From Bacillota bacterium (GTDB lineage Bacteria > Bacillota > Clostridia > Lachnospirales > Lachnospiraceae), in contig JAEYGZ010000031.1 of the NCBI GenBank assembly GCA_023409535.1, forward strand, positions 60,410-124,409: DNA of 64,000 nt. Direction: 5' to 3'. This document shows, one piece after another, positions 1 through 8,835 of this stretch; the stretch's first letter is position 1; every line of letters begins with the position of its first letter. The notes beneath the pieces are model-generated. The model did no database searches. It had not been told where the DNA came from and saw nothing but the letters and a program-made list of their open reading frames with translations. Both the position numbers and the translations under genes were made by a program.

Positions 1-849
1 ATCAAACGTCTCATTCGGATTACGGTCCGCCATAGACTGGTGACCATCATAAAAAGTAATCATCGCTTTTTCACCTGTCAGCTTTACAATTCCCTTTTCA
101 CAATGCAGCTCAATTTCTACCGGCGCATCATAGGTATAATAATTAATTGCATAAAAGGATGCTTTCACTCCGTTTTCATAGCATATTACGCCTTCTGCGC
201 AATCCTCCACTTTTATGATATTATGGGCGCGGGTGCTGATAGCAGCGTCAACATATTGAATTTTACTGTTAATAAACCAGTTCATTAAATCCAGGGTATG
301 GATTGCCTGATCAATGATTACTCCGCCGCCCTCTTTCTCCCACGTACCCTTCCAATCACTTTTTAAATAATATTCATCCGAGCGGTTCCAGGTAACCAGA
401 AGTCTTGCCGATAATATTTTACCCAGTTCGCCGGAAGCCAGCGTGCTTTTTATCAGCATTGAACCAGGATTGTATCTGTTTTGAAAGCTTACCTGCATAA
501 CCACTTGATTATCACGGGCCGCTTTTTGCATTGCATATGCATCAGTAATATGAATGGCCATCGGCTTTTCCGTCAGAATATTCACTTTATGTTCTGCCGC
601 ATAGATTGCCATTTCAGGATGCAGATAATGCGGTGTACAGATATGCACCACATCCAGATCCTCTTTATCAATCATTTCCTTATAATCCAGATAATAATTA
701 CATTGATATTTTTCAGCCGTTGATTTTGCCAAAGACTCTTTATTATCGCAAACAGCAGCAAGAATGGCGTTGCTTTGCTTTGTTACCGATACGGCATGCA
801 TCGGAAAGATATGGCCGCACCCAATAATTCCTGCTCTAAATTTCTTCAT
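1..849 (-). CDS. Gfo/Idh/MocA family NAD(P)-dependent oxidoreductase (3' end outside window)
   Basis: The reading frame is open from an ATG at 849 to the left edge (283 codons, no stop), so the C-terminus is missing. The N-terminus reads MKKFRAGIIGCGHIFPMHA, a Rossmann GxGxxxxxH-type nucleotide-binding motif. About 90 residues in comes the family EKP motif (LTEKPMAIH), and later GGGVIIDQAIHTLD, the substrate-domain segment with the conserved Asp and His. A ribosome site (AAGGAG) sits in the 14-bp gap behind the upstream gene. Members oxidise or reduce sugars, inositols or amino-sugar derivatives with NAD(P). It is the third tandem paralog at the end of a sugar ABC-transporter operon, so it probably acts on the imported sugar or a derivative. 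The substrate cannot be told from sequence. Confidence 0.9.
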   Translation of the reverse strand, partial: MKKFRAGIIGCGHIFPMHAVSVTKQSNAILAAVCDNKESLAKSTAEKYQCNYYLDYKEMIDKEDLDVVHICTPHYLHPEMAIYAAEHKVNILTEKPMAIHITDAYAMQKAARDNQVVMQVSFQNRYNPGSMLIKSTLASGELGKILSARLLVTWNRSDEYYLKSDWKGTWEKEGGGVIIDQAIHTLDLMNWFINSKIQYVDAAISTRAHNIIKVEDCAEGVICYENGVKASFYAINYYTYDAPVEIELHCEKGIVKLTGEKAMITFYDGHQSMADRNPNETFD

Positions 850-863
850 CCGTATCCTTCTCC

Positions 864-1868
864 TTACAGTTTGATGCGCTCCACCTCTACCGGCTTATGG
901 GCAGCACTTGATTTATATGCGGCAAGCGCCACTTCCATTGCCTTGGCGCCGTCCATACCGGAAGCATTCGGATATTTTCCGGTTCTGCAGACATTAACAA
1001 ACTCACGCATTAATCCTTCATCACCGTTTTCATTCCATACCAAATCATCCGTTAACTGATTCGCCGAATCATAAATACGCTCTGTTTGTCCAAAGGCCTT
1101 TAACTCAAGCACTCCCCTGGTACCGATAATTTCCATATCAACCTGAGGCCAGATTGGATAATTCCTATGATGTGCCCAACTGCAATCAATGGTTGCAAAT
1201 ACTCCATTTTCAAATTCCAGATTTACAATTCCGCAGTCATCAATGTTTTTATTATGTATTAGGCTTCCGCTTTCACAGTATACTTTTTTACATTCGCTGT
1301 TGAGGAACCATCTCATTAAATCAGATAAATGAACCGTATGATCCATTACACAGCCGCCGCCTGCAAGTGCCGGATCAATGAACCAACCCGACGGCATTTT
1401 GCCGTGATTAATTCCGGTGATACATAGTATTTCACCGATTTCTCCGGCATCAATCTGATTTTTTGCCTCAATAACATTTGGGTTAAAGCGCATTGGAAAT
1501 GCGGTCATGATTCTGATTTTATTTTTTTCTGCAGCAATAAGCATCTTTTCAGCGGATTCTATATCCACAGCAAATGGTTTTTCAACCAGCACATGCTTTC
1601 CTTCCTTTGCCGCGTCCACAGCAGCCTGACAATGCATTCTGTTATTCGTACATACGACAACACCGTCAATATCTGTTTTTAACAGCTGATGATAGTCGTT
1701 ATAATATTTGGTATGAAATTCAGTTGCCATCCGGGTTCCCTTAAATTCATCCGTATCCGCGATACCCGCCACTTCAACGTCCTCCAAACCGGTTAACACT
1801 TTTGTATAGCTTAAGGCATGCATATGTTCAAAGCTTATGATACCGATCTTAATCTTTTTATTGCTCAT
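864..1868 (-). CDS. Gfo/Idh/MocA family oxidoreductase
   Basis: A 334-aa protein beginning MSNKKIKIGIISFEHMHALSY. The start at 1868 is chosen because GGAGG lies just upstream; a longer frame to 1889 has no ribosome site. The first Gly of the classical GxGxxG is altered (GIISFEHMH), but the rest fits: LVEKPFAVD carries the catalytic-loop EKP motif, and GGGCVMDHTVHLSDL is the conserved substrate-domain helix. It is the second of three tandem paralogs and 97 bp downstream of the next one. The paralogs differ clearly, suggesting sequential steps such as oxidation at one carbon and reduction at another rather than redundancy. That is inference from context. Confidence 0.9.
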   Translation of the reverse strand: MSNKKIKIGIISFEHMHALSYTKVLTGLEDVEVAGIADTDEFKGTRMATEFHTKYYNDYHQLLKTDIDGVVVCTNNRMHCQAAVDAAKEGKHVLVEKPFAVDIESAEKMLIAAEKNKIRIMTAFPMRFNPNVIEAKNQIDAGEIGEILCITGINHGKMPSGWFIDPALAGGGCVMDHTVHLSDLMRWFLNSECKKVYCESGSLIHNKNIDDCGIVNLEFENGVFATIDCSWAHHRNYPIWPQVDMEIIGTRGVLELKAFGQTERIYDSANQLTDDLVWNENGDEGLMREFVNVCRTGKYPNASGMDGAKAMEVALAAYKSSAAHKPVEVERIKL

Positions 1869-1965
1869 AAAAAACCTCCACGCCGCCAATGCCCGCGAAT
1901 TCGGGCATCAGCACAATATTGCAAAGCAAATTGTAAATAATTCACTTTACTGCCTGTCTGCTCCT

Positions 1966-2961
1966 TTACAATGTTACAGGTAAACCTGTTTTTGAGGATT
2001 CAATTGCTGCCAGCGCCACCTGAAGTGCATTTATAGCTTCATTCCCTGTTATTGTCACAGGTAAATCATTTTCAACACAATGCACAAACTCCCTTAATTC
2101 AGATTGATACGGCTCTATTGCACCCGCAATTGGTGACAGATAGCTGGTAATCAGATGACCGTCAGCCGAATCATTTGTCTGCTTTTTCAAACCGCAATTC
2201 TCCAGGCTGTCATATTCAATCTGACCGTTCGTACCAATAATCTCAAAGGTTGTACGAAAAACCGCTCCCTGCGGATAGGCCCAGCTTCCTTCCACATGTG
2301 CTATCGTACCGTTTTTTAAACGTAAGGTAGCAATGCAATGGTCCTGTTCCAATACTTCCCCGTGAAAGCTGCGTGCAAAGATTCTGTCCACCTCGCCAAA
2401 GTAATGATTGATCCAATCAAAATCATGAATAATTAAGTCCATGATAGGGCCGCCGCTCTTCTCATAATCCAGATACCAGCCTTCCCAGCTCCATTTCGGA
2501 AATCCTTGATTTCTGGTGGTGCGGATTAACCGCGGAACACCGATTTTCTCTTTTTCAACCGCTTCCACGGCACTTTTATATGCAGGAAAATATCTTACGA
2601 CATGACCTACGGTAAATTTTACTCCCTCTTCTTCGGAAGTTCGAACCATTTCATAAGCATCTTCCAAATTCAAAGCAATCGGTTTTTCACAAAAAACATG
2701 TTTTTTCGCTTTCATAGCAATAAGAGCATAGGTTTTATGCATATAAGTAGGAAGACAAATGTCCACCATATCTACGTTCTCATTCTCCAGCATTTCCTCT
2801 AAAGATGAATAAATTCTGGAAGTATTGATCTCTGCTATCCTTTGCGCCTTTTCTTTATCTATGTCGCATACGGCAACTAAATCAGCATTATCAATATGTT
2901 GGTAGCTGTATGCATGAGAACGTCCCATCGTCCCACAGCCAATCAAGGCAACATTTATCAT
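1966..2961 (-). CDS. Gfo/Idh/MocA family oxidoreductase
   Basis: A 331-aa protein starting MINVALIGCGTMGRSHAYSY, with a textbook GxGxxG dinucleotide-binding loop. The ATG at 2961 follows AAGGAGA; in-frame residues further upstream (to 3030) lack a ribosome site and run through a hairpin-rich spacer. FCEKPIALN supplies the EKP motif, and GGPIMDLIIHDFDWINHYFG has the conserved D-x3-H-D substrate-site pattern typical of inositol 2-dehydrogenase-like members. It lies between the PHP gene and the other two oxidoreductases in the same operon. A role in catabolising the transported sugar or cyclitol is likely; the exact substrate is unknown. Confidence 0.92.
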   Translation of the reverse strand: MINVALIGCGTMGRSHAYSYQHIDNADLVAVCDIDKEKAQRIAEINTSRIYSSLEEMLENENVDMVDICLPTYMHKTYALIAMKAKKHVFCEKPIALNLEDAYEMVRTSEEEGVKFTVGHVVRYFPAYKSAVEAVEKEKIGVPRLIRTTRNQGFPKWSWEGWYLDYEKSGGPIMDLIIHDFDWINHYFGEVDRIFARSFHGEVLEQDHCIATLRLKNGTIAHVEGSWAYPQGAVFRTTFEIIGTNGQIEYDSLENCGLKKQTNDSADGHLITSYLSPIAGAIEPYQSELREFVHCVENDLPVTITGNEAINALQVALAAIESSKTGLPVTL

Positions 2962-2987
2962 ATAAAATCGTCTCCTTATATTCTGAT

Positions 2988-3040
2988 ATCGTGACTGTTC
3001 AGTCACTGCGGTTCTAACGAACCTGCGCATTTGTGCGCCT
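2988..3040 (-). other. Three consecutive small hairpins between operon genes
   Basis: Three adjacent inverted repeats fill about half of the 107-bp gap between the PHP gene and the downstream oxidoreductase: GTGACTG/CAGTCAC (2991-3006), GGTTC/GAACC (3010-3023) and GCGCA/TGCGC (3025-3038). There is no U-tract, so they do not look like terminators. They may stabilise or process the polycistronic mRNA. Function is inferred only. Confidence 0.5.
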
Positions 3041-3068
3041 TTGCACTGCTAAACATGCTGAAAACGTA

Positions 3069-3848
3069 TTATTTTCTTCCAGCTGCATCACTGGGGTTAA
3101 AAATTTTCAAAGAATATTTCCGAATCATTTTATAACCCCATTCTGTTTTTCCCAACCTATTTCCTGCATGCGCATCACTTCCCACCGAGAAAGTGACTCC
3201 TTTATCCGCCAACTGCTTTATCACTGTTTCTCTTGGAGTATTTGTTGCACAATGCAGTTCGTAAGCCATCTCCGATTTCAGCAGTTGGTTTCCTAATTCA
3301 TCGATAAAATCACTGTCAAAAAAACGTTTACTTATTTCACGGCAAAGTCGTTTTCGAGATTCATAGGTTGTTTTACCGGTACCAAATATTCCAATCGGAA
3401 GATAGCCCTCCGGATGGCCGAGAACATCCCCCTTGCCTGATGCCGCCATGTTAAGTAATTTCTCTTTATACTTATTCCAGTAACATGGATCAAAATAATC
3501 CTCTTCTGTTATTTGTCCGTCATATTCCACATAATGCGGACTGGTAATTATGATGTCACACATGTTTTGTGCATCCTTCGACAAATTGCTCTGTCCTTCA
3601 AAGTCCGCGCCTGTCTCCACTCCGCAAAAAACCTTTAATGATTTATTCTCTGCATAATCTCTGATTTTGTTAAATTGCATCTCCAGCATCTGATCAGATA
3701 CTGCCTGATTCTTTATCTGGTTATCCATTTTATCATAGTGGTCCGTAATAGCGATTGCTTTTAAACCTTTTATCCCTGCAAGATCTATAACGGCCCTGTA
3801 ATCCAATTCTCCGTCAGAAAAAGTTGTATGAATATGATAATCTACCAT
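3069..3848 (-). CDS. PHP-domain phosphoesterase (histidinol-phosphatase-like)
   Basis: A 259-aa protein opening with MVDYHIHTTFSDGE, the first metal-binding motif (HxH plus D) of the PHP superfamily. Further metal ligands are visible in ITDHYD (about residue 36), GVETGAD, SPHYVE, GHPEGY and the C-terminal GSDAH. The PHP fold binds two or three divalent metals and hydrolyses phosphoester bonds; stand-alone members include histidinol-phosphate phosphatases and uncharacterised sugar-phosphate phosphatases. No his genes are nearby. The gene sits 23 bp behind a sugar permease and ahead of three oxidoreductases, so dephosphorylation of a sugar phosphate fits better than histidine synthesis (inference). 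Confidence 0.85.
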   Translation of the reverse strand: MVDYHIHTTFSDGELDYRAVIDLAGIKGLKAIAITDHYDKMDNQIKNQAVSDQMLEMQFNKIRDYAENKSLKVFCGVETGADFEGQSNLSKDAQNMCDIIITSPHYVEYDGQITEEDYFDPCYWNKYKEKLLNMAASGKGDVLGHPEGYLPIGIFGTGKTTYESRKRLCREISKRFFDSDFIDELGNQLLKSEMAYELHCATNTPRETVIKQLADKGVTFSVGSDAHAGNRLGKTEWGYKMIRKYSLKIFNPSDAAGRK

Positions 3849-3871
3849 AAAATTTTCCTTTTTACCCCAAG

Positions 3872-4705
3872 TTATTTAATACCGGATAGTGAAATTCCTT
3901 CCGTAAAATATTTCTGAAAAATGATATAAAGAACTAAAACAGGTAAAATTGCAACTACCGCAGCCGCCATTTTAAGATTATAGGCATCACTGTATTTCGT
4001 TGAAAGCTGTGCTATGGCAATCGGGAGCGTTTTTAATTCATCCGAATTTACCACCAGCAAGGGCCACTGGAAGGAATTCCAGGATGCAATCATTTTCTGT
4101 ATACCGATTACAGCAATCAGCGGTTTCACAAGCGGAATTACCACTTTGAAAAATATTTTAAATTCACCTGCCCCGTCAATTCTGGCCGCCTCCAATAATG
4201 GCGTCGGAATAGATGACATAAAATTTCTTGCAAGAAAGATAAAAGTAGCATCAGCCATTCCGACTAAAATCAATGCCCAATAGGTATTAACCAAATGAAG
4301 ATTTGACACAATGATATATAGCGGTATAATCGTCGCTACCCACGGTATCATCATCGTTGATAAGATTAATAAAAATAATCCGTTTCTGAATTTAAATTGA
4401 AATTTGGCAAAACCGTAACCGGCCGCAAGATCAATTAACAGTGATGTGACGACTTGTATCGCAGTAATGAAAAAGCTGTTAAAGTAATATCTTCCGAACT
4501 GTCCGTGGGAAAATAACTCCGAATAATTATCCGGAATAAATTTCTTAGGGAAGATGGAAGGAGTAACACTGTAAAACTCGGAAATGTCCTTAAAGGATGC
4601 CAGAAGCATCCAAAGGAAAGGAAAAACTACAACCACAGTCAGGATTAATACCAATAAATACATCACAATTTTAAAGCATATTTTATGCACTCTGCCATCA
4701 TTCAT
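3872..4705 (-). CDS. Carbohydrate ABC transporter permease (MalG/AraQ type)
   Basis: A 277-aa inner-membrane permease of the CUT1 class with about six hydrophobic segments. Near its C-terminal half is the EAA loop, LEAARIDGAGEFKIFFKVVIPLVKP, which contacts the ATPase. The ATG at 4705 follows GGAGAGG; an in-frame ATG at 4729 would overlap the upstream gene and has no ribosome site. It pairs with the permease just upstream and with the lipoprotein binding protein. The ATPase is not encoded here, as is usual for Firmicutes CUT1 systems that share one MsiK-like ATPase. Substrate is probably a mono- or oligosaccharide. Confidence 0.93.
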   Translation of the reverse strand: MNDGRVHKICFKIVMYLLVLILTVVVVFPFLWMLLASFKDISEFYSVTPSIFPKKFIPDNYSELFSHGQFGRYYFNSFFITAIQVVTSLLIDLAAGYGFAKFQFKFRNGLFLLILSTMMIPWVATIIPLYIIVSNLHLVNTYWALILVGMADATFIFLARNFMSSIPTPLLEAARIDGAGEFKIFFKVVIPLVKPLIAVIGIQKMIASWNSFQWPLLVVNSDELKTLPIAIAQLSTKYSDAYNLKMAAAVVAILPVLVLYIIFQKYFTEGISLSGIK

Positions 4706-4718
4706 AACAACCTCTCCT

Positions 4719-5597
4719 TCATAGTACATCCAATTTTGTTGCTTTAAATTGAATTAATGTAATGGTCATAACAATAATAAATAATACAAATGACATGGAG
4801 CATGCATAACCCATTTCCGCACTGGTGAACCCCTTTTCATAAATATAATTAATTACTGTCTTGGTACTGTTTAAAGGACCTTTCAGCATATAGGTTTCCT
4901 GGAACAGCATAAATACCTCAATGACATTTGTGATCAGAAGATAAATATGTGCCGGACGCAGCAAGGGCATGGTTACATGCAGAAAATTCTGCCATGCAGA
5001 AGCTCCGTCAATCGCTGCCGCTTCCTTGACATCGGACGGGACATCCTGTAATCCGGCAAGATAAATTAACATACCTACTCCAAAGCACTTCCATACTTTA
5101 AATAGGATGACTGACATAACAGCAGTGGATGCATTATTTACCCAGCCGATTCCGCTTAATCCGATGAACTTCAGTATACTGTTGAATAAGCCGAAGGACG
5201 GTTGATAAAACCATTGAAAGAGTATTGCAACTGCAACTGTAGATGTAATGACAGGAGAATAAAAGATAACTCGAAAAAATTTAATCCCCTTAATTTTAGT
5301 ATTTAACAGCAGCGCAGTCCCAAGACTTACCGCCATTACCACTGGAACATACAGAAAGAATTTAGCAGTTATGAAACATGATTTCCAAAATTCTTCATCG
5401 CCTAATAAATTTTTATAGTTATCCAATCCTATAAAATTCTTTTTTGACGACAAAGCCGACCAATCAGTAAAGCTAATGGGCAACGCCATAATAATGGGGA
5501 TAATGGTTGCAATTAGAATATATATTACTGCCGGCGCGATAAAAAGATAAGGGATAACAGCCTTTTTGGAAAGATGACGAGTTTTTCTCAGATTCAC
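4719..5597 (-). CDS. Carbohydrate ABC transporter permease (MalF/UgpA type)
   Basis: A CUT1-class permease with six predicted membrane spans and the EAA loop KEAAAIDGASAWQNFLHVTMPLLRP. I place the start at a GTG at 5597 preceded by AAGGAG, giving a normal short cytosolic tail (MNLRKTRHLSKKAV) before the first span. An ATG at 5663 would add 22 residues but lacks a ribosome site. It is the heterodimer partner of the permease that follows 13 bp downstream. Like its partner it depends on an ATPase encoded elsewhere. Confidence 0.92.
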   Translation of the reverse strand: MNLRKTRHLSKKAVIPYLFIAPAVIYILIATIIPIIMALPISFTDWSALSSKKNFIGLDNYKNLLGDEEFWKSCFITAKFFLYVPVVMAVSLGTALLLNTKIKGIKFFRVIFYSPVITSTVAVAILFQWFYQPSFGLFNSILKFIGLSGIGWVNNASTAVMSVILFKVWKCFGVGMLIYLAGLQDVPSDVKEAAAIDGASAWQNFLHVTMPLLRPAHIYLLITNVIEVFMLFQETYMLKGPLNSTKTVINYIYEKGFTSAEMGYACSMSFVLFIIVMTITLIQFKATKLDVL

Positions 5598-5722
5598 TAT
5601 ATTCCGGTCTCCTTCATTATGTACAACTTTATAAATCATCCAATTTGACACTAATTTTATCATAAAAATTCTGATCGTTCTTTTAATGCCAAAATCATTT
5701 TCTTAGATTAAAATAAACGGTG

Positions 5723-5782
5723 ATGCAGAACATAATCCTCTAAGTTAAGTCTTTTCTGCTTTAGCGGGATAATGTTCTGCAT
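5723..5782 (-). other. Intercistronic hairpin after the binding-protein gene
   Basis: ATGCAGAACAT (5723-5733) is an exact inverted repeat of ATGTTCTGCAT (5772-5782). The pairing extends inward by ATCC/GGAT after one mismatch, about 15 bp in total around a 28-nt loop. It lies between the binding-protein stop and the first permease and has no U-tract. Such hairpins commonly protect the abundant binding-protein message and lower permease expression, as in malE-malF; that role is inferred here. Confidence 0.6.
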
Positions 5783-5796
5783 ACCTCAAAGACAGC

Positions 5797-7119
5797 TTAC
5801 TTTAACTCTTTTGCCGCTTCTTCATTCAGCGCATCCTGGCATTCTTTTAATATTGCATCCAGGGCTTCATCCGTCTGCGTAATTTTTTCATAATAGGTAC
5901 TCCAGATTCCATTTAAAGCAGAAGTCTGTAAAGGTCCGACAAATGATTCATTCAATGATTCAAGACAAACAGCAACTTTAGCATCTGATTTGAGCTCCGA
6001 ATCATCAAGCAGCGATTTTCTTGCCGGTAATTCCCCTGTCGTCTGCGTCCACTGCTTTTCAACCTCTTCGCTGCCCAAATAATTGATCAGCTTCGTAGCA
6101 GCCTCAGCCTTAGCCGAATTACTGCTCATAACATATGCCCAGGAAGTTACACAACAGCTTCTGCTTCCGTTATCGGCTGCAGGGATAAGCCCTAGCCCAT
6201 AGTTAAGATTGGGGGCTGTTGTTGCAAGATTTCCTACCATTGCAGGATGTCCGAGCATCATAGCAACTTTACCTTCTCTGAAGCCGGCCCAGTTTGCCAT
6301 GAAATTCACATCATATACCTTGTCCACACGAATCATATTGGACATATCTGTGATGGCCTGAACGGAAACCGGATCATCAGCAAAAACATAAGTACCGGTA
6401 CCAGAGTCATAGAATTTACCGCCATATTGCTGAACAATTGAAGTAATCTCCGGCCAATATCCGTTATGTCCCCAGCCGGATTGAGTCATAGTGCCATTAC
6501 CGGTTTTTGTAAGTTTTCTGGCGTATTCAAACATCTCATCCCAGGTCTGGGGTCCGTTTTCCGCGTCCAACCCTTCTGCACTCAGTAAATCCTTATTCCA
6601 ATACAATAACAAGGACTCCGTATCTGTCGGTATACCATAATATTTCCCATCATAATTTAATGCATCGACAGTTGATGGAACAAAATCACTTTCAATTTCC
6701 TCCGTCGATATAACAGCTTCAGCCAACGGCTGGATGGAGCCTTCACTGGCAAGCTTATTCACCATACCGGACTGAATTTGAAAAACATCCGGAGCAGAAT
6801 CCGTAGCTAATGCAGGGATTAGCTTCGAAGTATAGTCATCCTGCGGTATAAATTGCAGATTGACTGTAATGTTTTGGTTCTCCGCTTCAAACTTTTCAAC
6901 TAAAGAAGTAATCATAGCGTCACGCGCTTCACTGGAATGCTGCCAATAAGTCAACTCCACTTTTTCTGAAGCTTGATTATCAGAGGAAGATTCACCTGTT
7001 GCTGCATTCGTTGGTTCATTTGTCGGTGATGCAGATCCATCGGATGATTTTTCACTGCAGCCTGACAGCAAGCCGATTATCATAATCATCACCAACATAG
7101 TTTTAAAAATTTTTTTCAT
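5797..7119 (-). CDS. ABC transporter sugar-binding lipoprotein
   Basis: A 440-aa extracellular solute-binding protein of family 1. Its N-terminus is a lipoprotein signal ending in the lipobox LLSG-C21, followed by a Ser/Thr/Glu-rich linker (to about residue 50) and then the binding domain (VELTYWQHSSEARDAMITSLVEKFEAENQNI...). The start at 7119 follows AGGAGG. The length is standard for CUT1 binding proteins. It is the first structural gene after the ROK regulator, 38 bp away, and feeds the two permeases downstream. Ligand is unknown; the three oxidoreductases downstream suggest a sugar or cyclitol that needs redox conversion. Confidence 0.95.
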   Translation of the reverse strand: MKKIFKTMLVMIMIIGLLSGCSEKSSDGSASPTNEPTNAATGESSSDNQASEKVELTYWQHSSEARDAMITSLVEKFEAENQNITVNLQFIPQDDYTSKLIPALATDSAPDVFQIQSGMVNKLASEGSIQPLAEAVISTEEIESDFVPSTVDALNYDGKYYGIPTDTESLLLYWNKDLLSAEGLDAENGPQTWDEMFEYARKLTKTGNGTMTQSGWGHNGYWPEITSIVQQYGGKFYDSGTGTYVFADDPVSVQAITDMSNMIRVDKVYDVNFMANWAGFREGKVAMMLGHPAMVGNLATTAPNLNYGLGLIPAADNGSRSCCVTSWAYVMSSNSAKAEAATKLINYLGSEEVEKQWTQTTGELPARKSLLDDSELKSDAKVAVCLESLNESFVGPLQTSALNGIWSTYYEKITQTDEALDAILKECQDALNEEAAKELK

Positions 7120-7157
7120 ACCATAGCCTCCTAAATTATATATTTAAGCTTTAAAGC

Positions 7158-8324
7158 CTAAATTCGAATCGTTTTAAAGAACTGTGCTTTCAGCACATAG
7201 TTTGCCATAGCTTTTAAAGATGTGCTTAATTGCAGCTTTGAGGTACCGATACTTAAATTTGAAACAAAAGGCCGTAATGCCTTATTCTTTACGTTTTCAG
7301 TAACTATTTTATTAAGTTCGTTTTCGAGCCGGGCCAGCGGACCTCCGATGATCACGACGCCAGGATTGAAAAGATTTACAACATTAACTATAACGATCGA
7401 TAATATTTCAAGCTGCTCATGAATTACCTGCTGAGCGATTTCATCATTATTTTTATGGAGATTAATAATATCATCATAATCCAGACTGGTTGTATCAATC
7501 AGATTTCCGAACTTTTCTTCATAAATTTCAGTATAACGCCTAATTGCCGGATATTCGGAAAGCAGCGTTCCGATACAGCCGTTTAGAGAGCACTTGCATT
7601 TCGGTCCGTGATAATCAATTGTCAGATGCCCCAATTCCAAACCGCAGCCTTCCTGCCGAAACAATTCTCCTCTTGATATTAGCGATAATCCAACACCATT
7701 TTCACATAATATATATGCCATATTCTTTTCTTCCGGAATCGAAAAATAATGTTCCCCGAGAATGAGTGCATCGGTATCTTTAAAGATATATACATTTACA
7801 ATATCTTGAAAAAATTCATTAACCAGTTTGTTTACATTAAGATCTTCAATATATAAAGTTGCTGAATAAATCAAATATCCTTTTGTAAAATCAACAATTC
7901 CCGGAACACTTACTGCAACCGCGGTAATTTTATTGATAAAATCCGCGTTATATAATTCAATATCCGATATAGCCTGCTGAAATAATTCTTTAAAGCAATC
8001 CACACCATGCACAGTCATAATGATCGTTTTGCTATAGATAACCTCACATTTCAGATTAACTATTCCGATCATTGCTCCCTTAGGTGTTATTCGCAAAGTA
8101 AGAACGTGGGAATAGTCCCCATTTAAGCTGTACAGCATTGGTTTACGGCCGCCGCTGGATTCACCGATTTCTTTTTCCAATACAAGTCCGTCCGCAATAA
8201 GTTCGGCAATCAAAAAAGATACTGTTGCTGCACTAAGCTTTGTTTTGTCTATAATATCAGATTTAGCAATTACATTTTGGTTTATAAAAGTATTAAGAAT
8301 ATTTTGCTTATTAATATTTTTCAT
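7158..8324 (-). CDS. ROK family transcriptional regulator (NagC/XylR-like)
   Basis: A 388-aa protein with an N-terminal winged helix-turn-helix (residues about 5-60; KSDIIDKTKLSAATVSFLIAELIADGLV) and a C-terminal ROK sugar-kinase-like fold. The ROK ExGH motif (LELGH) and a zinc-type CKCSLNGC cluster are present. The phosphate loop is degraded (RITPKGA instead of DxGGT), so it should sense sugar without phosphorylating it. The start at 8324 has AGGGA upstream; an ATG at 8393 lies 14 nt from the predicted transcription start and has no ribosome site. As first gene of the sugar operon it likely autoregulates, binding the direct repeats around its promoter. Confidence 0.9.
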   Translation of the reverse strand: MKNINKQNILNTFINQNVIAKSDIIDKTKLSAATVSFLIAELIADGLVLEKEIGESSGGRKPMLYSLNGDYSHVLTLRITPKGAMIGIVNLKCEVIYSKTIIMTVHGVDCFKELFQQAISDIELYNADFINKITAVAVSVPGIVDFTKGYLIYSATLYIEDLNVNKLVNEFFQDIVNVYIFKDTDALILGEHYFSIPEEKNMAYILCENGVGLSLISRGELFRQEGCGLELGHLTIDYHGPKCKCSLNGCIGTLLSEYPAIRRYTEIYEEKFGNLIDTTSLDYDDIINLHKNNDEIAQQVIHEQLEILSIVIVNVVNLFNPGVVIIGGPLARLENELNKIVTENVKNKALRPFVSNLSIGTSKLQLSTSLKAMANYVLKAQFFKTIRI

Positions 8325-8393
8325 TGTATCCCTGCTTGCTTTCAAACAACCAATCCCCCATTTCAAAAATTTTGCCAAACTTTTTTTAGTCAT

Positions 8394-8453
8394 TCAATTA
8401 TGTTTCTAGTGTTAGAATAGCAATTGTCTTTTAATATGTCAATTAAATTTCTA
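8394..8453 (-). promoter_or_regulatory. Promoter with flanking direct repeats (candidate ROK operators)
   Basis: On the minus strand TTGACA (8437-8442) and TATTCT (8414-8419) are 17 bp apart, a near-consensus SigA promoter. Two 15-bp direct repeats, TCAATTATGTTTCTA (8394-8408) and TCAATTAAATTTCTA (8439-8453) as read on the plus strand, match at 13 positions. One covers the start-site region and one overlaps the -35. Repressor binding there would block the sugar operon; assignment to the ROK protein is inferred from proximity. Confidence 0.7.
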
Positions 8454-8612
8454 ATTTTTTATCAAATACAGCACATTTCATAAATTTGAAAAAAGTTTAT
8501 ATTAATTTTCATATTTAATAATGCCTACTTTTTTTATTTATTAAATTAATCTGCAATAAGTAACCCGGTAACTATGCTTCTCCTATGCATCAGAGATTTG
8601 CTGCAAGCCGCC

Positions 8613-8645
8613 GCAAAAAAAACAAAGGCATTATATCCAATGCCT
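8613..8645 (-). terminator. Rho-independent terminator
   Basis: On the minus strand, AGGCATT (8639-8645) pairs with AATGCCT (8626-8632) around a 6-nt loop, followed by TTGTTTTTTTT. It ends the transcript of the HAD/GATase operon and insulates it from the ROK promoter about 170 bp further on. Confidence 0.85.
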
Positions 8646-8668
8646 CGTTAATATTTTAAAATAAAAAT

Positions 8669-8718
8669 GGCGCTGCTACTCCCACCCACTTTAAAGTGAT
8701 CAGAGAGATAATAGCGCC
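8669..8718 (-). other. Structured intergenic element of unknown function
   Basis: A 6-bp outer stem (GGCGCT 8669-8674 / AGCGCC 8713-8718) encloses a perfect 12-bp palindrome CACTTTAAAGTG (8687-8698). It lies in the 3' untranslated region of the HAD gene, just ahead of the terminator. The rest of the 8325-8835 interval is AT-rich and holds only the terminator and the sugar-operon promoter. I do not recognise it as a known riboswitch or ribozyme. Confidence 0.4.
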
Positions 8719-8835
8719 GGTTGATTAAATTGATACTAGGGCAAGCTTTTCTGTAAATTACTCAGTAATGTACTTTCCCGCTTCCCGGAATTCCTTGACA
8801 AAAATATTTAGTATATTCACTCCTCTGTAAGTTAT

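Noticed and set aside
8669..8718. Possible T-box antiterminator (GGGTGG-like run)
   Set aside because: The GGGTGGGAGTAGC run lacks the conserved ACCGCG, there is no specifier hairpin, and it lies after a stop codon, not before a gene.
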